Source: Fimbriimonadaceae bacterium (GTDB taxonomy: Bacteria > Armatimonadota > Fimbriimonadia > Fimbriimonadales > Fimbriimonadaceae). From it: 64,000 nucleotides of DNA. Shown in pieces: positions 45,201 through 53,431 of the stretch. Made by a program: the position numbers and the translations under genes. Each line of letters opens with the position of its first letter. Positions within the stretch are counted from its first letter, which is position 1. The DNA lies in contig JAIBBE010000177.1 of the NCBI GenBank assembly GCA_019694835.1, positions 1 to 64,000 on the forward strand, written 5' to 3'. Under the pieces are notes generated by a model. The model worked only from the letters and a program-made list of their open reading frames with translations. It ran no database searches and was not told the origin of the DNA.

Positions 45201-45548
45201 CGATCGGGCTGGCTTGGCAGGTGGTGTCTCTTTCGTGGATTTGGGATCGGGCTTTGAACGGTTCGGCCGACGCTTCGAAACCTCGGTCGGTACGGTTTCT
45301 GCCGCCGGTGGTTCGGCTGGAGGGGTCTTCGCCTTCGATCGGCTTCGCGCTTGCACTGGTTCGGGGTCAGTCACCGTGACCGGTTCTTGCTTCGTTTTGG
45401 CGCGAGATTTGGTTCTTGCGCTGACTTGTGGCGGCTCCGGCGCGGCTTCGGGAGCTTTCGCTCGGGTGCTGCGGGACGTTGTCTTCTTGAGGGTTGATTC
45501 GGCGGCTGGTTCGGCTGCCACGGTTTCGTTCGCTTTCTTGCGTCGCAT
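42207..45548 (-). CDS. GH42-like TIM-barrel protein with long basic disordered tails
   Basis: 1113 residues. The first 285 are low-complexity, rich in Pro, Ala, Arg, Lys and Ser, and include NGKRRRRRGRRRGRGG, a pattern seen in RNase E/G-type tails. From about 290 on the sequence resembles beta-galactosidase (GH42-type) proteins: a barrel with candidate acids in GVHLERGEWFFADG and KLFISEEDFKTPF, then a trimerization/glutamine-amidotransferase-like Rossmann domain (VAVFIDERSLAYLVD ... YVFMNAWDIRPEVRGAI) and a C-terminal beta domain. A second basic tail (GRRRRRRNPKRRGG) ends in VVFRKRE, echoing VSFRKRP in the N-tail. There is no signal peptide, so it is likely cytoplasmic. It is two bases upstream of era. 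Enzyme activity is uncertain; the tails suggest RNA or ribosome association. Confidence 0.65.
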   Translation of the reverse strand: MRRKKANETVAAEPAAESTLKKTTSRSTRAKAPEAAPEPPQVSARTKSRAKTKQEPVTVTDPEPVQARSRSKAKTPPAEPPAAETVPTEVSKRRPNRSKPDPKSTKETPPAKPARSARVPSVQPDPEPAPKPEKSRRTSSRKSKVAPAAASAYDDDLPVPVWRAPAKATAPAKEPEEPTSTLAPRRSRRRKADDQPITAAAALQPPIDDEEVDANGKRRRRRGRRRGRGGYDDLQEAPDQPTAVVAVIQEDDLQVSFRKRPSSRAKSPEPAPPVEQVKPQRRHVPIPSDAPQVILRDGIPTLVRDQKVYPPIFFFGSSPDEKRAETVLEEIRLASARGVHVFVHLVEFVVDPESVNDAVSFAGYLLKKTVSIDPEAQVMFRIVFAAPKGWDKQYPKASYVAEIGGLAEPSVCDDAFWGIAEDCLREFVSKMRLLPLADHVMGVHLERGEWFFADGWGYDTSVAAFEKFQEWVRLRYRNDVVSLRAAWFDGQVHFETVSVPEYRSEVKTGEEFVRTGRKARRWVDYHLFLSDATVERIGKLAYAVKEASDGYFLVGASYGYTFEWSHPASGHLSLGKLMRTPELDLIAGPPSYRSREPGGSAAFPSPIDSFALNGKLFISEEDFKTPFSGRGQEPDDFNPVMRNPQALESVHWRGAGAAVAHLSGVCWMDLWGNGWLNSPGIWQRGAQVRDLLVERMASSPGEPDVAVFIDERSLAYLVDQKAFRLLVQDVREAVLRSGLSVGFYLLSDLAHREKFPESKLYVFMNAWDIRPEVRGAIKNRLQRDGKVLFWLYAAGLFDGGRESLERVREVTGIALKPQPFASKPGTTLLNRRHPLCEALPEQLLSGGGTLEPSYFAIPEDGTVLGEYSQTGLPSFVVREFRSEGSNQVDWTSVFLGEPIVTPALFRALGQMAGAHVWNYQEDVVHVRPPFLSVHCSGGGSRTLTLPDKWSAYDQLTHEWAMLDATHLQYSANDGSTASFLVGPKAEIESLLALDPEEMLKVDEIIPRADNTLKQDGMNFDVPIMKLDEWMEESWSEELADDLLIKPSLLDLEPVVDEESDIDQAGRRRRRRNPKRRGGEEPDPRRRESTDRTAPTINDPFEGLNMNVVFRKRE

Positions 45549-45654
45549 GGTTATCGGGCGAATCGGCTCCAGCGGGATGCTGCGGTCAAACGGGTCCGCG
45601 AGCCGTCGTTCGCAGACGGAATTATGACACTTGCGTGAAGGTAACGTATGTTCG

Positions 45655-47373
45655 ATGCAAGATCATGTGATCGTCTGCGGGCTTGGGCAGGTGGGATTCC
45701 GCGTCGCACACATGCTTTTGAACTTGGGAGAGACGGTCACAGTGGTGACCCTCGACAGTCGACCCTACTGGCTGCGCGAAATCGAATCGCTTGGCGCGAC
45801 CGTAATCATCGGCGATGCACGCGACGAATCTCGGCTCCTCGAAGCGGGCATCCAGACTGCTCGCGCTTTTATCGCGTGTGCCGACCAGGATCTCGTGAAC
45901 CTCGAGGTCAGCTTGGATGCGCGCCGATTGGCCCCCAATATTCGGCTCGTGGCCCGTTTGTTCGATCAGAACTTGGCGGGTCGTCTTGAAGACAGTTTGG
46001 GGATTGACAGAGCCCTAGCCATGTCGGTCTTGGCCGCGCCCGCGTTTGCAGCCGCTGCTTTCGGGGAAGAGGTGCTCGGTTCGTTCGTCCTCGATTCCAA
46101 GGTCTTCCTGATTGGTCGATTCGAGGTGCTGGAGCAAAGTGCTTTGGCCGGATTGGCCGTTCATGAGATCGCCAACCGTTACAATTTATCGACCCTCTAC
46201 CATGAGCGTGCCCAAGATGGGATCGGCGACATCGTCGTGCCGGGGGACAAGATCAAACTCGTCGGCGCTAATGAGGCCTTCGGCGAAGTCGCGCCCCGAA
46301 GCTACCTGGCGGTTAAGAAGGCTACTCTTGCAAGAACGTCTCTTCAGAAGTTCATTCATGCGCTCGATCCTCGCCATGTCGTCCGGTTTCTTGGTCTTGT
46401 GATCAAGAATGTGTCGCTGCCTTTGAAGACCGCGTTCTTACTCATCTTCTGCCTGACTGCGATCAGCATTGCGGTCTTCTCCTTGGGAATGAAGCTCCCA
46501 CTTGTCGATGCCCTTTACTTTGTCATCACAACGGTCACCACCACTGGTTATGGAGATATCACGCCCCGAAACGAAGCCGATTGGCTAAAGGTCTATGCAA
46601 GCCTCTTGATGGTGCTTGGCTCTGCTGGTATCGCTTTGATCTACTCGATCATTACCGATTACATCGTCACGAATCGGTTTCAACAGTTCGTTGGCCGCCA
46701 GCGAATTCCCGAAGGTGAACATGTTATTGCCGTGGGACTCGGCAATGTTGGATATCGAACGGTTGCCGAATTGGAGCGAATCGATGCGCGCGTCGTCGGA
46801 ATCGACGTCGATGCCAGTGCGTCTTTGCTTGAAGGAATTCGATCCAAAACACCGGTGGTTATCGGCGATGCGAGGGAGACAGAAGCACTCCAGCGTGCTG
46901 GGATTGAGAAGGCTGCGGCGGTCATCGCCGTGACCTCCAGCGATGCGGTGAACCTCAGCGTGGCCCTACTCGCTCATCGCCTCAATCCGAAGGCACGGAC
47001 GGTGGTCCGGACGTTCGATGCCGATTTAGCCCGTAAAGTCGAAATGTCTCTGGACATCGATGTGGCGATGAGCGCCTCCCAACTGGCCGCGCCGACCTTC
47101 GTGGCCGCCGCCCTTTATGGGGATGTGGTATCGGCATTCGAAGCGCGCGGAAGGCTCTTTATCCTCAGTGCCGTTCGTGCCAAGGATGAGTGGGTGGGGT
47201 TGCCGTTCCGGGAGATCCACCGAACCGAGACTGACCGCGTGCTCTTTCGCGTCGGTGCTTCCGGTGAGCCGGAAGCGGTGTCTGATCATGACCGCGCGGT
47301 TGAATTGGACGACACACTGCTTCTCCTCGTGGAAAGAAAGTTGCATCCCGACCCGACTCCTCCCGTACAATAG
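45655..47373 (+). CDS. Potassium channel with RCK domains on both sides of the pore
   Basis: 572 residues from ATG 45655 (MQDHVIVCGLGQVGFR). The order is: TrkA-N/RCK domain (GLGQVGFRVAHMLL, residues 5-120), a TrkA-C-like stretch to about 220, membrane helix 1 (PLKTAFLLIFCLTAISIAVFSLG), pore helix and selectivity filter TTVTTTGYGD, membrane helix 2 (LLMVLGSAGIALIYSIITDYIV), and a second RCK domain (EGEHVIAVGLGNVGYRTV). RCK domains bind NAD(H), nucleotides or ions and gate the pore. A pore with RCK at both ends is rarer than the usual C-terminal-only layout. The DUF1800 gene follows four bases after the stop. Confidence 0.88.
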   Translation: MQDHVIVCGLGQVGFRVAHMLLNLGETVTVVTLDSRPYWLREIESLGATVIIGDARDESRLLEAGIQTARAFIACADQDLVNLEVSLDARRLAPNIRLVARLFDQNLAGRLEDSLGIDRALAMSVLAAPAFAAAAFGEEVLGSFVLDSKVFLIGRFEVLEQSALAGLAVHEIANRYNLSTLYHERAQDGIGDIVVPGDKIKLVGANEAFGEVAPRSYLAVKKATLARTSLQKFIHALDPRHVVRFLGLVIKNVSLPLKTAFLLIFCLTAISIAVFSLGMKLPLVDALYFVITTVTTTGYGDITPRNEADWLKVYASLLMVLGSAGIALIYSIITDYIVTNRFQQFVGRQRIPEGEHVIAVGLGNVGYRTVAELERIDARVVGIDVDASASLLEGIRSKTPVVIGDARETEALQRAGIEKAAAVIAVTSSDAVNLSVALLAHRLNPKARTVVRTFDADLARKVEMSLDIDVAMSASQLAAPTFVAAALYGDVVSAFEARGRLFILSAVRAKDEWVGLPFREIHRTETDRVLFRVGASGEPEAVSDHDRAVELDDTLLLLVERKLHPDPTPPVQ

Positions 47374-47377
47374 GATC

Positions 47378-48847
47378 ATGGCTCTGTCCGATCGCGACCG
47401 CATACGGCACCTACTCCGCAGGTTTGGGCTCGGGGCTGGACGCGCGGAAATGAAGCGATACGAGCCGCTTGGCGTCAAAGGAACGCTTACGGCCCTCCTT
47501 GACGACGACAAAACTGACGAGCAGTTCGACATCAGCCCCTGGGAGTTCGCGACCCAAGACGACGGCAAGATCGACAGCGGCGCATATCACTTGACCGGCT
47601 GGTGGGCACTCCGGATGCTGGTGACCCGGCGACCCTGTCAAGAGCGCATGACGCTGTTCTGGCACGACCACTTCGCGGTCGATTATGAGAAGGTTTATGA
47701 AGCGCCGATGATGGCAGGTTATCTCGATGTCTTGCGCAAACACGGACGTGGGAAGTTCAAGGACTTGTTATGGGCGGTTTTTGAGCAGGGGGCATCGTAC
47801 GCCTACCTCGATCAGCACAGCAGCAATCGCATTCATCCGAACGAAAACTATGCGAGAGAGTTGTTAGAACTCTTCACGATTGGAATCGGCAACTACACCG
47901 AGCAGGACGTTCGCGAAAGTGCGAGAGCTTTAACGGGCTGGTCGATCCACTACATCGGTACGGGTGGCGATGTGCCTTATGAACAGCTTCGTCTCGCCGC
48001 CGCCAAGACCGGAATCGGCGTGAACAATCCTTGTTATGTTCCCGCGCTCCACGACGACGGAGAAAAGACGATACTTGGGCAAACCAAACGATGGGATGCA
48101 AAGAGCCTTCTCGAAATGCTCGCCGAACATCCGAAGACTGCCGAGTTTATCTGCCGAAAACTTTGGGATTGGTTCGCCTGGCAAGAGCCGACCGCCGATA
48201 CGATGAAGCGGCTTGTCGGAGCTTGGAAGCGCTCCGATGGCGAGATCAAGGCGGTAATGAAGGCAATTGCGGACGCACCACAGTTCTGGGAACCTGCCGA
48301 TGTCGCACGCAAGCCAAAGAGTCCGATTGAGTCGGTGATATCGCTCTATCGGTGCTTTGACCTCGGCGACATCATCGCGTTGTTGCACGGCAAGCCAAAG
48401 ACGCCCTACACGCCAGTCAAGAAGGAACTCCGAGAAGCGGCAGGAGGTCTCGCGTACCTTATGGGATTACAAGGCATGATCTTATTGCTTCCTCCCAATG
48501 TTGGGGGTTGGGAATGGGGCAAGGCTTGGATTAATCCGGCGATCTCGATCGAGCGCATCAAACTCGGGTCATTCGTGTTCTGGTCGGGCGGAGAAGATCG
48601 ACCGATGGCTTCTCTGCTCGCGGCAAAGATCTTGCAAGATGACAAACCCGCCAATCCGGAGCAGCTTGTGATCGCGATGGCCGATATCCTCGACTGCGAA
48701 TTGTCCGCAGAGATGCGCCCTGTTCTCGTCGAAGCGGCCACGAAGCACGGAGGCGTCGAAGCGCTCAAAGATAAGAACAGGGCGGCTCAACTCTTTGCCG
48801 AAACATCACGAGTGATGTTCGGATTGCCTAGTTTTCAGTTGTATTAA
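47378..48847 (+). CDS. DUF1800 family protein
   Basis: 489 residues from ATG 47378. The family hallmarks are present: RIRHLLRRFGLGAGRAEM at the N-terminus, RMTLFWHDHFAV, HPNENYARELLELFTIGIGNYTEQDVRESARALTGW, FICRKLWDWFAW, and LLPPNVGGWEWGKAW near the C-terminus. DUF1800 genes are usually paired with a DUF1501 gene; none is here. The biochemical role is unknown. The start is close to the channel gene stop. The TAA stop shares the palindrome TTAA (48844-48847) with the convergent propeller gene. Confidence 0.9.
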   Translation: MALSDRDRIRHLLRRFGLGAGRAEMKRYEPLGVKGTLTALLDDDKTDEQFDISPWEFATQDDGKIDSGAYHLTGWWALRMLVTRRPCQERMTLFWHDHFAVDYEKVYEAPMMAGYLDVLRKHGRGKFKDLLWAVFEQGASYAYLDQHSSNRIHPNENYARELLELFTIGIGNYTEQDVRESARALTGWSIHYIGTGGDVPYEQLRLAAAKTGIGVNNPCYVPALHDDGEKTILGQTKRWDAKSLLEMLAEHPKTAEFICRKLWDWFAWQEPTADTMKRLVGAWKRSDGEIKAVMKAIADAPQFWEPADVARKPKSPIESVISLYRCFDLGDIIALLHGKPKTPYTPVKKELREAAGGLAYLMGLQGMILLLPPNVGGWEWGKAWINPAISIERIKLGSFVFWSGGEDRPMASLLAAKILQDDKPANPEQLVIAMADILDCELSAEMRPVLVEAATKHGGVEALKDKNRAAQLFAETSRVMFGLPSFQLY

Positions 48848-49995
48848 TTACCAAGACAGTAGAGCTTGCCGTCGAGGCATCCGACATAGAGACGACCATC
48901 GTCCCCAAGTGCCGGAACTGCGGTACCTGCGATCTCGGGGAGCGGCGTCAAGTAGGTTCGGACCATATTCGAGTTTAGGACCATGAGGTTCTTTTCGAAG
49001 GGGATGGCCGAACGCTTGCCATTGCCAAGGCCCAGATACACCTTGCCTGAACTGTCAACAATTGCGGAGGACCAAGTGTGGCCAAGGAGGTTCGACCCCG
49101 GAACCTCGAGATAACCCGTCATCGCGGTTGCCCCGGTGTTCGTAACCTTGAAGAGTTTGTAGTCTGAACCGTGATACACATTGCCCGCGGCATCGATGGC
49201 TGGCGTACCGTACGTCCCGTCGGCACTGATGTAGTTCGCCCATCGCATCGAGCCATCGAGTGGATCGAGTGCCTGGCACGCTGAACCGAAAGCGATGACG
49301 TCGCCATTGGGGGCGATGGCTGGTGGTGCCATGGTGAAGTTGACGAATGCGGTCCACTTAAGCGTCCCGGCTGGCGTGTAGGCTCTTAGGCCACCGTAAC
49401 CGAAGATGTAAAGCGTACCGTCGAGTCCCTCCGTTGGACCTCCGATGTAATCCGCGTCCAGGGGGTATTGCCACCGGATCGTCCCGTCGGGTCGAATCGA
49501 CGTAAATTTCTCATCCAGCACCGTGTAAATGCTGCCATCCGCAGTCACCAAGGTGTGGTTATTGACCGCCTTATTCGCTTGAATGCTCCATACCAATTGT
49601 CCGGATGGCGAGACGCAGAAGAAGAACCCAGTTGCAGTTCCTCCGTAGATTCGGCCATCTGGCCCGACCGCCGGTGTTGCCATCGAAAGGTCGTCGATCC
49701 ACGGCAGTTCATAACGCCATTTGATGGTTCCATTTGGATTAATGGCATTTAGATAGTTCTTGGGAACCAATGTCTCAGCCTGATTGATGATGTAAATCGT
49801 TCCGTCATTGGCGAGTATCGGCGAGCTGATCATCGGGCCGTTCAGGTCGCACGCCCAGATTATCCGAGGCTGGGCAGGACCTGCAACTGACGCTCGGCCC
49901 GTTCGCTGGTTGTTCCCGTGGAACGTACTCCAATTTGCGAAACCAAATGATGCCGCAAGGGCGATAACAGAGATTGCAAGAGTTCGATAGATCAT
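48844..49995 (-). CDS. Secreted PQQ-like beta-propeller protein
   Basis: 383 residues from ATG 49995, with AAGGTG upstream. A signal peptide (MIYRTLAISVIALAASFGFA) is followed by FHGNNQRTGRASVAGPAQPRIIWACDLNG, the usual entry into PQQ/YncE-type propellers. At least six blades carry the DGTIYxxx / GxxKWxxxL alternation (PNGTIKWRYELPW, DGSIYTVLDEKFTSIRPDGTIRW). These proteins are structural or bind partners; enzymatic PQQ residues are not apparent. The start codon overlaps the stop of the homologous gene upstream by one base. Confidence 0.82.
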   Translation of the reverse strand: MIYRTLAISVIALAASFGFANWSTFHGNNQRTGRASVAGPAQPRIIWACDLNGPMISSPILANDGTIYIINQAETLVPKNYLNAINPNGTIKWRYELPWIDDLSMATPAVGPDGRIYGGTATGFFFCVSPSGQLVWSIQANKAVNNHTLVTADGSIYTVLDEKFTSIRPDGTIRWQYPLDADYIGGPTEGLDGTLYIFGYGGLRAYTPAGTLKWTAFVNFTMAPPAIAPNGDVIAFGSACQALDPLDGSMRWANYISADGTYGTPAIDAAGNVYHGSDYKLFKVTNTGATAMTGYLEVPGSNLLGHTWSSAIVDSSGKVYLGLGNGKRSAIPFEKNLMVLNSNMVRTYLTPLPEIAGTAVPALGDDGRLYVGCLDGKLYCLGN

Positions 49996-51188
49996 TAGTT
50001 CACCTTGACGAGGTAGTTCTCGTAGAGATAGGGATTGACAGCGAAAGTCGCGCCAACATAGATGCAGCGTTTGGCACCAAGTGCGGGCTGCGTCGTGCAA
50101 GTATCAGCGGCCTTAACGGCATAGAAGATCGTGCCGTCGCTGCCGCGTAAACCATAGACCCATCCATTCGTTGTTGCCGCGTAGATGTTGCTTGCGCTGT
50201 CGATCGTAAGCCCTTCGACAACGGAGCCCCCGGAAGGAAGAGTCCGTGTCCATGCGGTCGTGCCATTCGACTGATTGAACGCAACGATCTGCGAGCTCTG
50301 GGGAGTAAGGACGTGGCCGAGGCCGTCCAATGCGCAACCCCAGCCGCCCGGCGTCGCACTCCACTTCAGCGATCCATCGGGATTGTAGGCCGCGGTGCCG
50401 CCGCGCGTCGCGTAGAGGGTGCCATCCGGGCCGAAACAGACCTGGGTTCGAGCGCCCCGCGTCGAGCCGTAGGACCAGCGCAACGTCCCGTTCGCATTGA
50501 AGTACGACAAATCAATCGAGCCATGCGGCTCATTAGTGCGGACTCCACCGAGAGCGCAGTCCCCGTTCGGCGCGACCGCGACATCGGTCTGAGAACTCGC
50601 GCTCGTGGACCAAATCTGCGTTCCGGTATTGGAGTACTTGGCAAGGCTGATCGCCTGCAGGTGATAAATCGGTCCATCGCTTGACCAGGCTGGCGATGAA
50701 TCGTTGGTGAAGTTGGCGGTTCGCTGGATCGTCATCAAGAGCTGGCCGGTTGGGCTCACCTTGATCAATTGACCCGCGCCCGAGTTCATCACGACATTGC
50801 CAGCGGTGTCCAACGCCGGAATCGATCTCACACCCTGCGACGCTCCCCAATCGTAGGGCGTGACCTTGATTCTCCAGGCGAAGGTGCCATCAGCATTAAA
50901 TGACTGGGTGAAGAGCTCGTTGCTCCACCATTGCCCATGAAACGAGACCCCAAGGATCGCGTGCCCATTGCGATCGCATGCGATGCCTGCGATTCCGCCC
51001 GCGATCTTCTGCTTCCATTCAACGACGCCGTTAATCGGTCCGGGGTACTTCGAGCGCCCGGTTCGGGCGATGTCCCCGTGGTCCATCGGCCACGGATGCT
51101 CCAGTTTGGCGGGCGACGGACCGCGCTGAGCGGCGCAGACTCCGGTGAGGATGATGATTTGACCGGCGAGGGCCAGGAACTTACTCAT
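49995..51188 (-). CDS. Secreted PQQ-like beta-propeller protein (paralogue)
   Basis: 397 residues with signal peptide (MSKFLALAGQIIILTGVCAAQ). It has the same entry motif as its neighbour (WPMDHGDIARTGRSKYPGPINGVVEWKQKIAGG) and repeated blades (FNANGTLRWSYGS, YNPDGSLKWSATPGG, WVYGLRGSDGTIFYAV). Several cysteines near the C-terminus (DTCTTQPALGAKRCIYVG) could form a disulfide. Together with the next gene it looks like a tandem duplication followed by divergence. Confidence 0.82.
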   Translation of the reverse strand: MSKFLALAGQIIILTGVCAAQRGPSPAKLEHPWPMDHGDIARTGRSKYPGPINGVVEWKQKIAGGIAGIACDRNGHAILGVSFHGQWWSNELFTQSFNADGTFAWRIKVTPYDWGASQGVRSIPALDTAGNVVMNSGAGQLIKVSPTGQLLMTIQRTANFTNDSSPAWSSDGPIYHLQAISLAKYSNTGTQIWSTSASSQTDVAVAPNGDCALGGVRTNEPHGSIDLSYFNANGTLRWSYGSTRGARTQVCFGPDGTLYATRGGTAAYNPDGSLKWSATPGGWGCALDGLGHVLTPQSSQIVAFNQSNGTTAWTRTLPSGGSVVEGLTIDSASNIYAATTNGWVYGLRGSDGTIFYAVKAADTCTTQPALGAKRCIYVGATFAVNPYLYENYLVKVN

Positions 51189-51254
51189 GCCAAGAAGAGC
51201 GGGCTGCCCTCAAACGAGATACAGCCCGACCTTGCAGTTTGTGCGGAGACGCGC

Positions 51255-51938
51255 CTAGCCTTTCTTCAGTTTATCGCGGTACTTCTCGCGGAACTTCCGC
51301 ACCTTCGGCTCGATGATCGCGCTGCAGTATCCGCCGTTCATCGTCGCGCGCTGGGCCGGAGTTGCTTTCTCGAACTTCGCAAAGTAGTCCTGGTGGTAAT
51401 CCTCGGCGATGCTGTAGTTCTTCAGCGGTTCGACCGTCGTCACGATCGGGTCCGGCCAGATGCCTTCCTTCTGGACCTCGGCGATGATCCGCTCGGCCAG
51501 AGCCTTCTCCTCGGGCGTCGAATAGAAAATGACCGAGCGGTACTGGGTGCCGCTGTCGGGACCCTGGCGATTCAGCGTCGTTGGATCGTGGGTCGTGAAG
51601 AAGATGCGCAGCAGGTCATCCGCGCTGACAAGCTTGGGGTCGAAGGTGACCTTGACGACTTCGGCATGACCGGTCGTACCCGAGCAGACCTGCTCGTAAG
51701 TCGGATTCGGTCGCGCGCCGCCCGCATAGCCGGATTCGACGTGATGAACGCCCTTCAGATCCTCGAAAACGGCCTCGACGCACCAGAAACAGCCGCCCCC
51801 GACCACGATCGACTGCGACCCGGCGGGCGCTTTCAGTTCGACCGCAGGCTTGCTCTTGTCCTGCCCGCCGCCCAAGAAGATGAACGCGGTCGTGAGCGCG
51901 ACCACCGCGACGCCGATCAAAGCCAGTTTCTCAATCAT
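51255..51938 (-). CDS. msrA: Peptide methionine sulfoxide reductase A, membrane-anchored
   Basis: 227 residues from ATG 51938. An N-terminal hydrophobic segment (LALIGVAVVALTTAFIFLGG) should anchor or export it. The catalytic motif GGCFWCVEAVF holds the active cysteine, followed by YAGGARPNPTYEQVCSGTTGHAEVVKV and NYSIAEDYHQDYF. It repairs methionine-S-sulfoxide in envelope proteins. The MsrB partner is not fused or adjacent. Confidence 0.94.
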   Translation of the reverse strand: MIEKLALIGVAVVALTTAFIFLGGGQDKSKPAVELKAPAGSQSIVVGGGCFWCVEAVFEDLKGVHHVESGYAGGARPNPTYEQVCSGTTGHAEVVKVTFDPKLVSADDLLRIFFTTHDPTTLNRQGPDSGTQYRSVIFYSTPEEKALAERIIAEVQKEGIWPDPIVTTVEPLKNYSIAEDYHQDYFAKFEKATPAQRATMNGGYCSAIIEPKVRKFREKYRDKLKKG

Positions 51939-51998
51939 GTCCTCTACTCTACGCGATCTGGGCGGCGGGTGTGGCAATCATAAGCTAGGGCCGTGGTC

Positions 51999-52034
51999 GG
52001 ACTGAAGTCCTTAGCCCAGAGGCGGACTGAAGTC
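51999..52034. repeat. Two copies of the 12-base palindrome GGACTGAAGTCC
   Basis: GGACTGAAGTCC occurs at 51999-52010 and again at 52023-52034, each preceded by CGG or TCGG. Each copy is a palindrome with two central bases. They lie upstream of the tmRNA gene and could be a repeat remnant or operators. Confidence 0.6.
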
Positions 52035-52090
52035 CCGCGCTCCGAAGTCGTCCATGGGTCTAAGGAACCGAGCCCGTCGCGCCGATGTTC

Positions 52091-52096
52091 TATACT
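52091..52096 (+). promoter_or_regulatory. -10 element of the tmRNA promoter
   Basis: TATACT lies 12 bases before the mature 5' end of tmRNA. No matching -35 is visible at 16-18 bases upstream. Confidence 0.45.
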
Positions 52097-52107
52097 ACGA
52101 AAGCACT

Positions 52108-52460
52108 GGGGGCGAAAGGGTTCGACAGAGCCGGTTCGACTCGAAGTTGCGAGCCGAGGCGCCGCTGGCCTCGTAAAAAGCGGCAAACAAGTAGTTGCGA
52201 ATAACAATTACGCTTACGCTGCCTAATTAACGCAGCGCGTCCGCCTCTTCCGTGTCGGTAGGAAGAGATCCGGGTGTAACTAAATCCGAATCGCTGGCCG
52301 AGCTTCTGCTCGTAGCGGAGCCAGCTAAATCAATCGGGCTGGGTGTTCGACTAGCCTGCCCCGTGGCAGGTCGGCACTAAGATTTAAAGCGGGGAGACGC
52401 TCGTGGTAATCTCGAGGCCGACGGTTTTGGAAGCGAGTTCAATTCTCGCCGCCTCCACCA
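52108..52460 (+). ncRNA. ssrA: tmRNA (transfer-messenger RNA)
   Basis: Rescues stalled ribosomes. 353 bases. The 5' GGGGGCG (52108-52114) pairs with CGCCTCC (52450-52456), followed by A and encoded CCA (52458-52460). The 5' tRNA-like end GGGGGCGAAAGGGTTCGACA and 3' TTCAATTCTCGCC T-arm are typical. The tag reading frame resumes at GCG 52197, after TAGTT, and runs to TAA at 52224, encoding ANNNYAYAA. The last residues end in AA as needed for ClpXP recognition. It is a one-piece (not permuted) tmRNA. Confidence 0.96.
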
Positions 52461-52477
52461 GATTTGGCAAGAGCAAA

Positions 52478-52505
52478 GGCCTCCGGAAACCTCCGGAGGC
52501 CTTTT
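52478..52505 (+). terminator. Terminator of the tmRNA gene
   Basis: GGCCTCCGG (52478-52486) and CCGGAGGCC (52493-52501) followed by TTTT. A strong rho-independent signal 18 bases past the CCA end. Confidence 0.88.
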
Positions 52506-52663
52506 GTTTCGCCAACTGCCCGGTGCTCCCCTCTCTTGCGCCCAGAAGCCTCGGCCCGCGGGAGATGGGGAGGCGGAGGAGAGGGGCTGGGGGAGAGGTC
52601 GCGCGGCGGTTTTTCAATCAGGGAGAGTCCCTGTGCAGCTGTGGAGCTTCGTCAGGAACCATC

Positions 52664-53431
52664 CTATCCTAAGCCGGTATAGGCCGTCTTTGGATTAATC
52701 CCACGCAGCATCATGCCTTGCCCGCGCGAGCGATGGGTGTCTTCGAGCGGCTCGTCTTCGGGGTCGCGGAACTGGATGAGCAGGGTCGTCCGAGCCTCGT
52801 TCGAAGTGTTCACGCCCGAGCCATGGATGCAAAGATAATTGAAGAACAGGACATCGCCTGCCTCGGCTGGAATGGGAGTCGCCGACTCCACGGGGTACTC
52901 CGCGAACGGCAGGTGATGACCGCCCTCGGGGTCGTGGGGAAGGGGGCCGAGCTTGTGCGAGCCGGGCACCACGCGCAAGCATCCTTTCTCCAGCGGCGCA
53001 TCATCAAAATGGAAAATCGCGGCGGTCATGGTGTGGTTGGCGAAGGGGAAGTAGGGCTGGTCCTGGTGCATCGGAAACGGCGCGCCTTTCTCCGGCGGCT
53101 TAATGAACATCTTGTTGTGATGAAGCTCGATGTTCTCGGTGCCAAGAAGGTCCGCCGCAATCGAAGTAAATCGCTCATCGACCAGCAAGCGCGTGAAGAT
53201 CGCGTCATAAAATTGGACGTTATGGCAGTGCATAATGACCGTATCCTCGGCATCGGCAACCGCCGCCTTTCCGCTGCCCCAGGCCGCATCCAGGTTCGTG
53301 GTTCGCGAAAGTCGCTCCACGAGGTCATGGCTGGCCCGACGATATTGCTCGGCTTCTTCGCGCGAAAGCAAACCCCGAACCACGAAGTATCCGTCGTTGT
53401 GATATTGATCAATCTGTTGCTGGCTTATCAT
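52664..53431 (-). CDS. Phytanoyl-CoA dioxygenase (PhyH)-like oxygenase
   Basis: 255 residues from ATG 53431, overlapping the stop of the aldolase/dehydrogenase gene (ATGA). DQYHNDGYFVVRGLLSREEAEQYR is the PhyH N-terminus. The HxD iron ligands are in FPMHQDQPYFPF and the distal histidine in NYLCIHGSGVNTSNEARTTLLIQFRDP with the 2-oxoglutarate arginine. Coupling to a rhamnose enzyme suggests it acts on a sugar or sugar-derived ligand, which is inference. It is distinct from the paralogue at 15476. Confidence 0.87.
   Translation of the reverse strand: MISQQQIDQYHNDGYFVVRGLLSREEAEQYRRASHDLVERLSRTTNLDAAWGSGKAAVADAEDTVIMHCHNVQFYDAIFTRLLVDERFTSIAADLLGTENIELHHNKMFIKPPEKGAPFPMHQDQPYFPFANHTMTAAIFHFDDAPLEKGCLRVVPGSHKLGPLPHDPEGGHHLPFAEYPVESATPIPAEAGDVLFFNYLCIHGSGVNTSNEARTTLLIQFRDPEDEPLEDTHRSRGQGMMLRGINPKTAYTGLG

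Noticed and set aside
42360..45380. Several plus-strand open frames opposite the GH42-like gene
   Set aside because: They are shadows of a GC-rich, Arg/Pro-rich coding sequence; none has family motifs.
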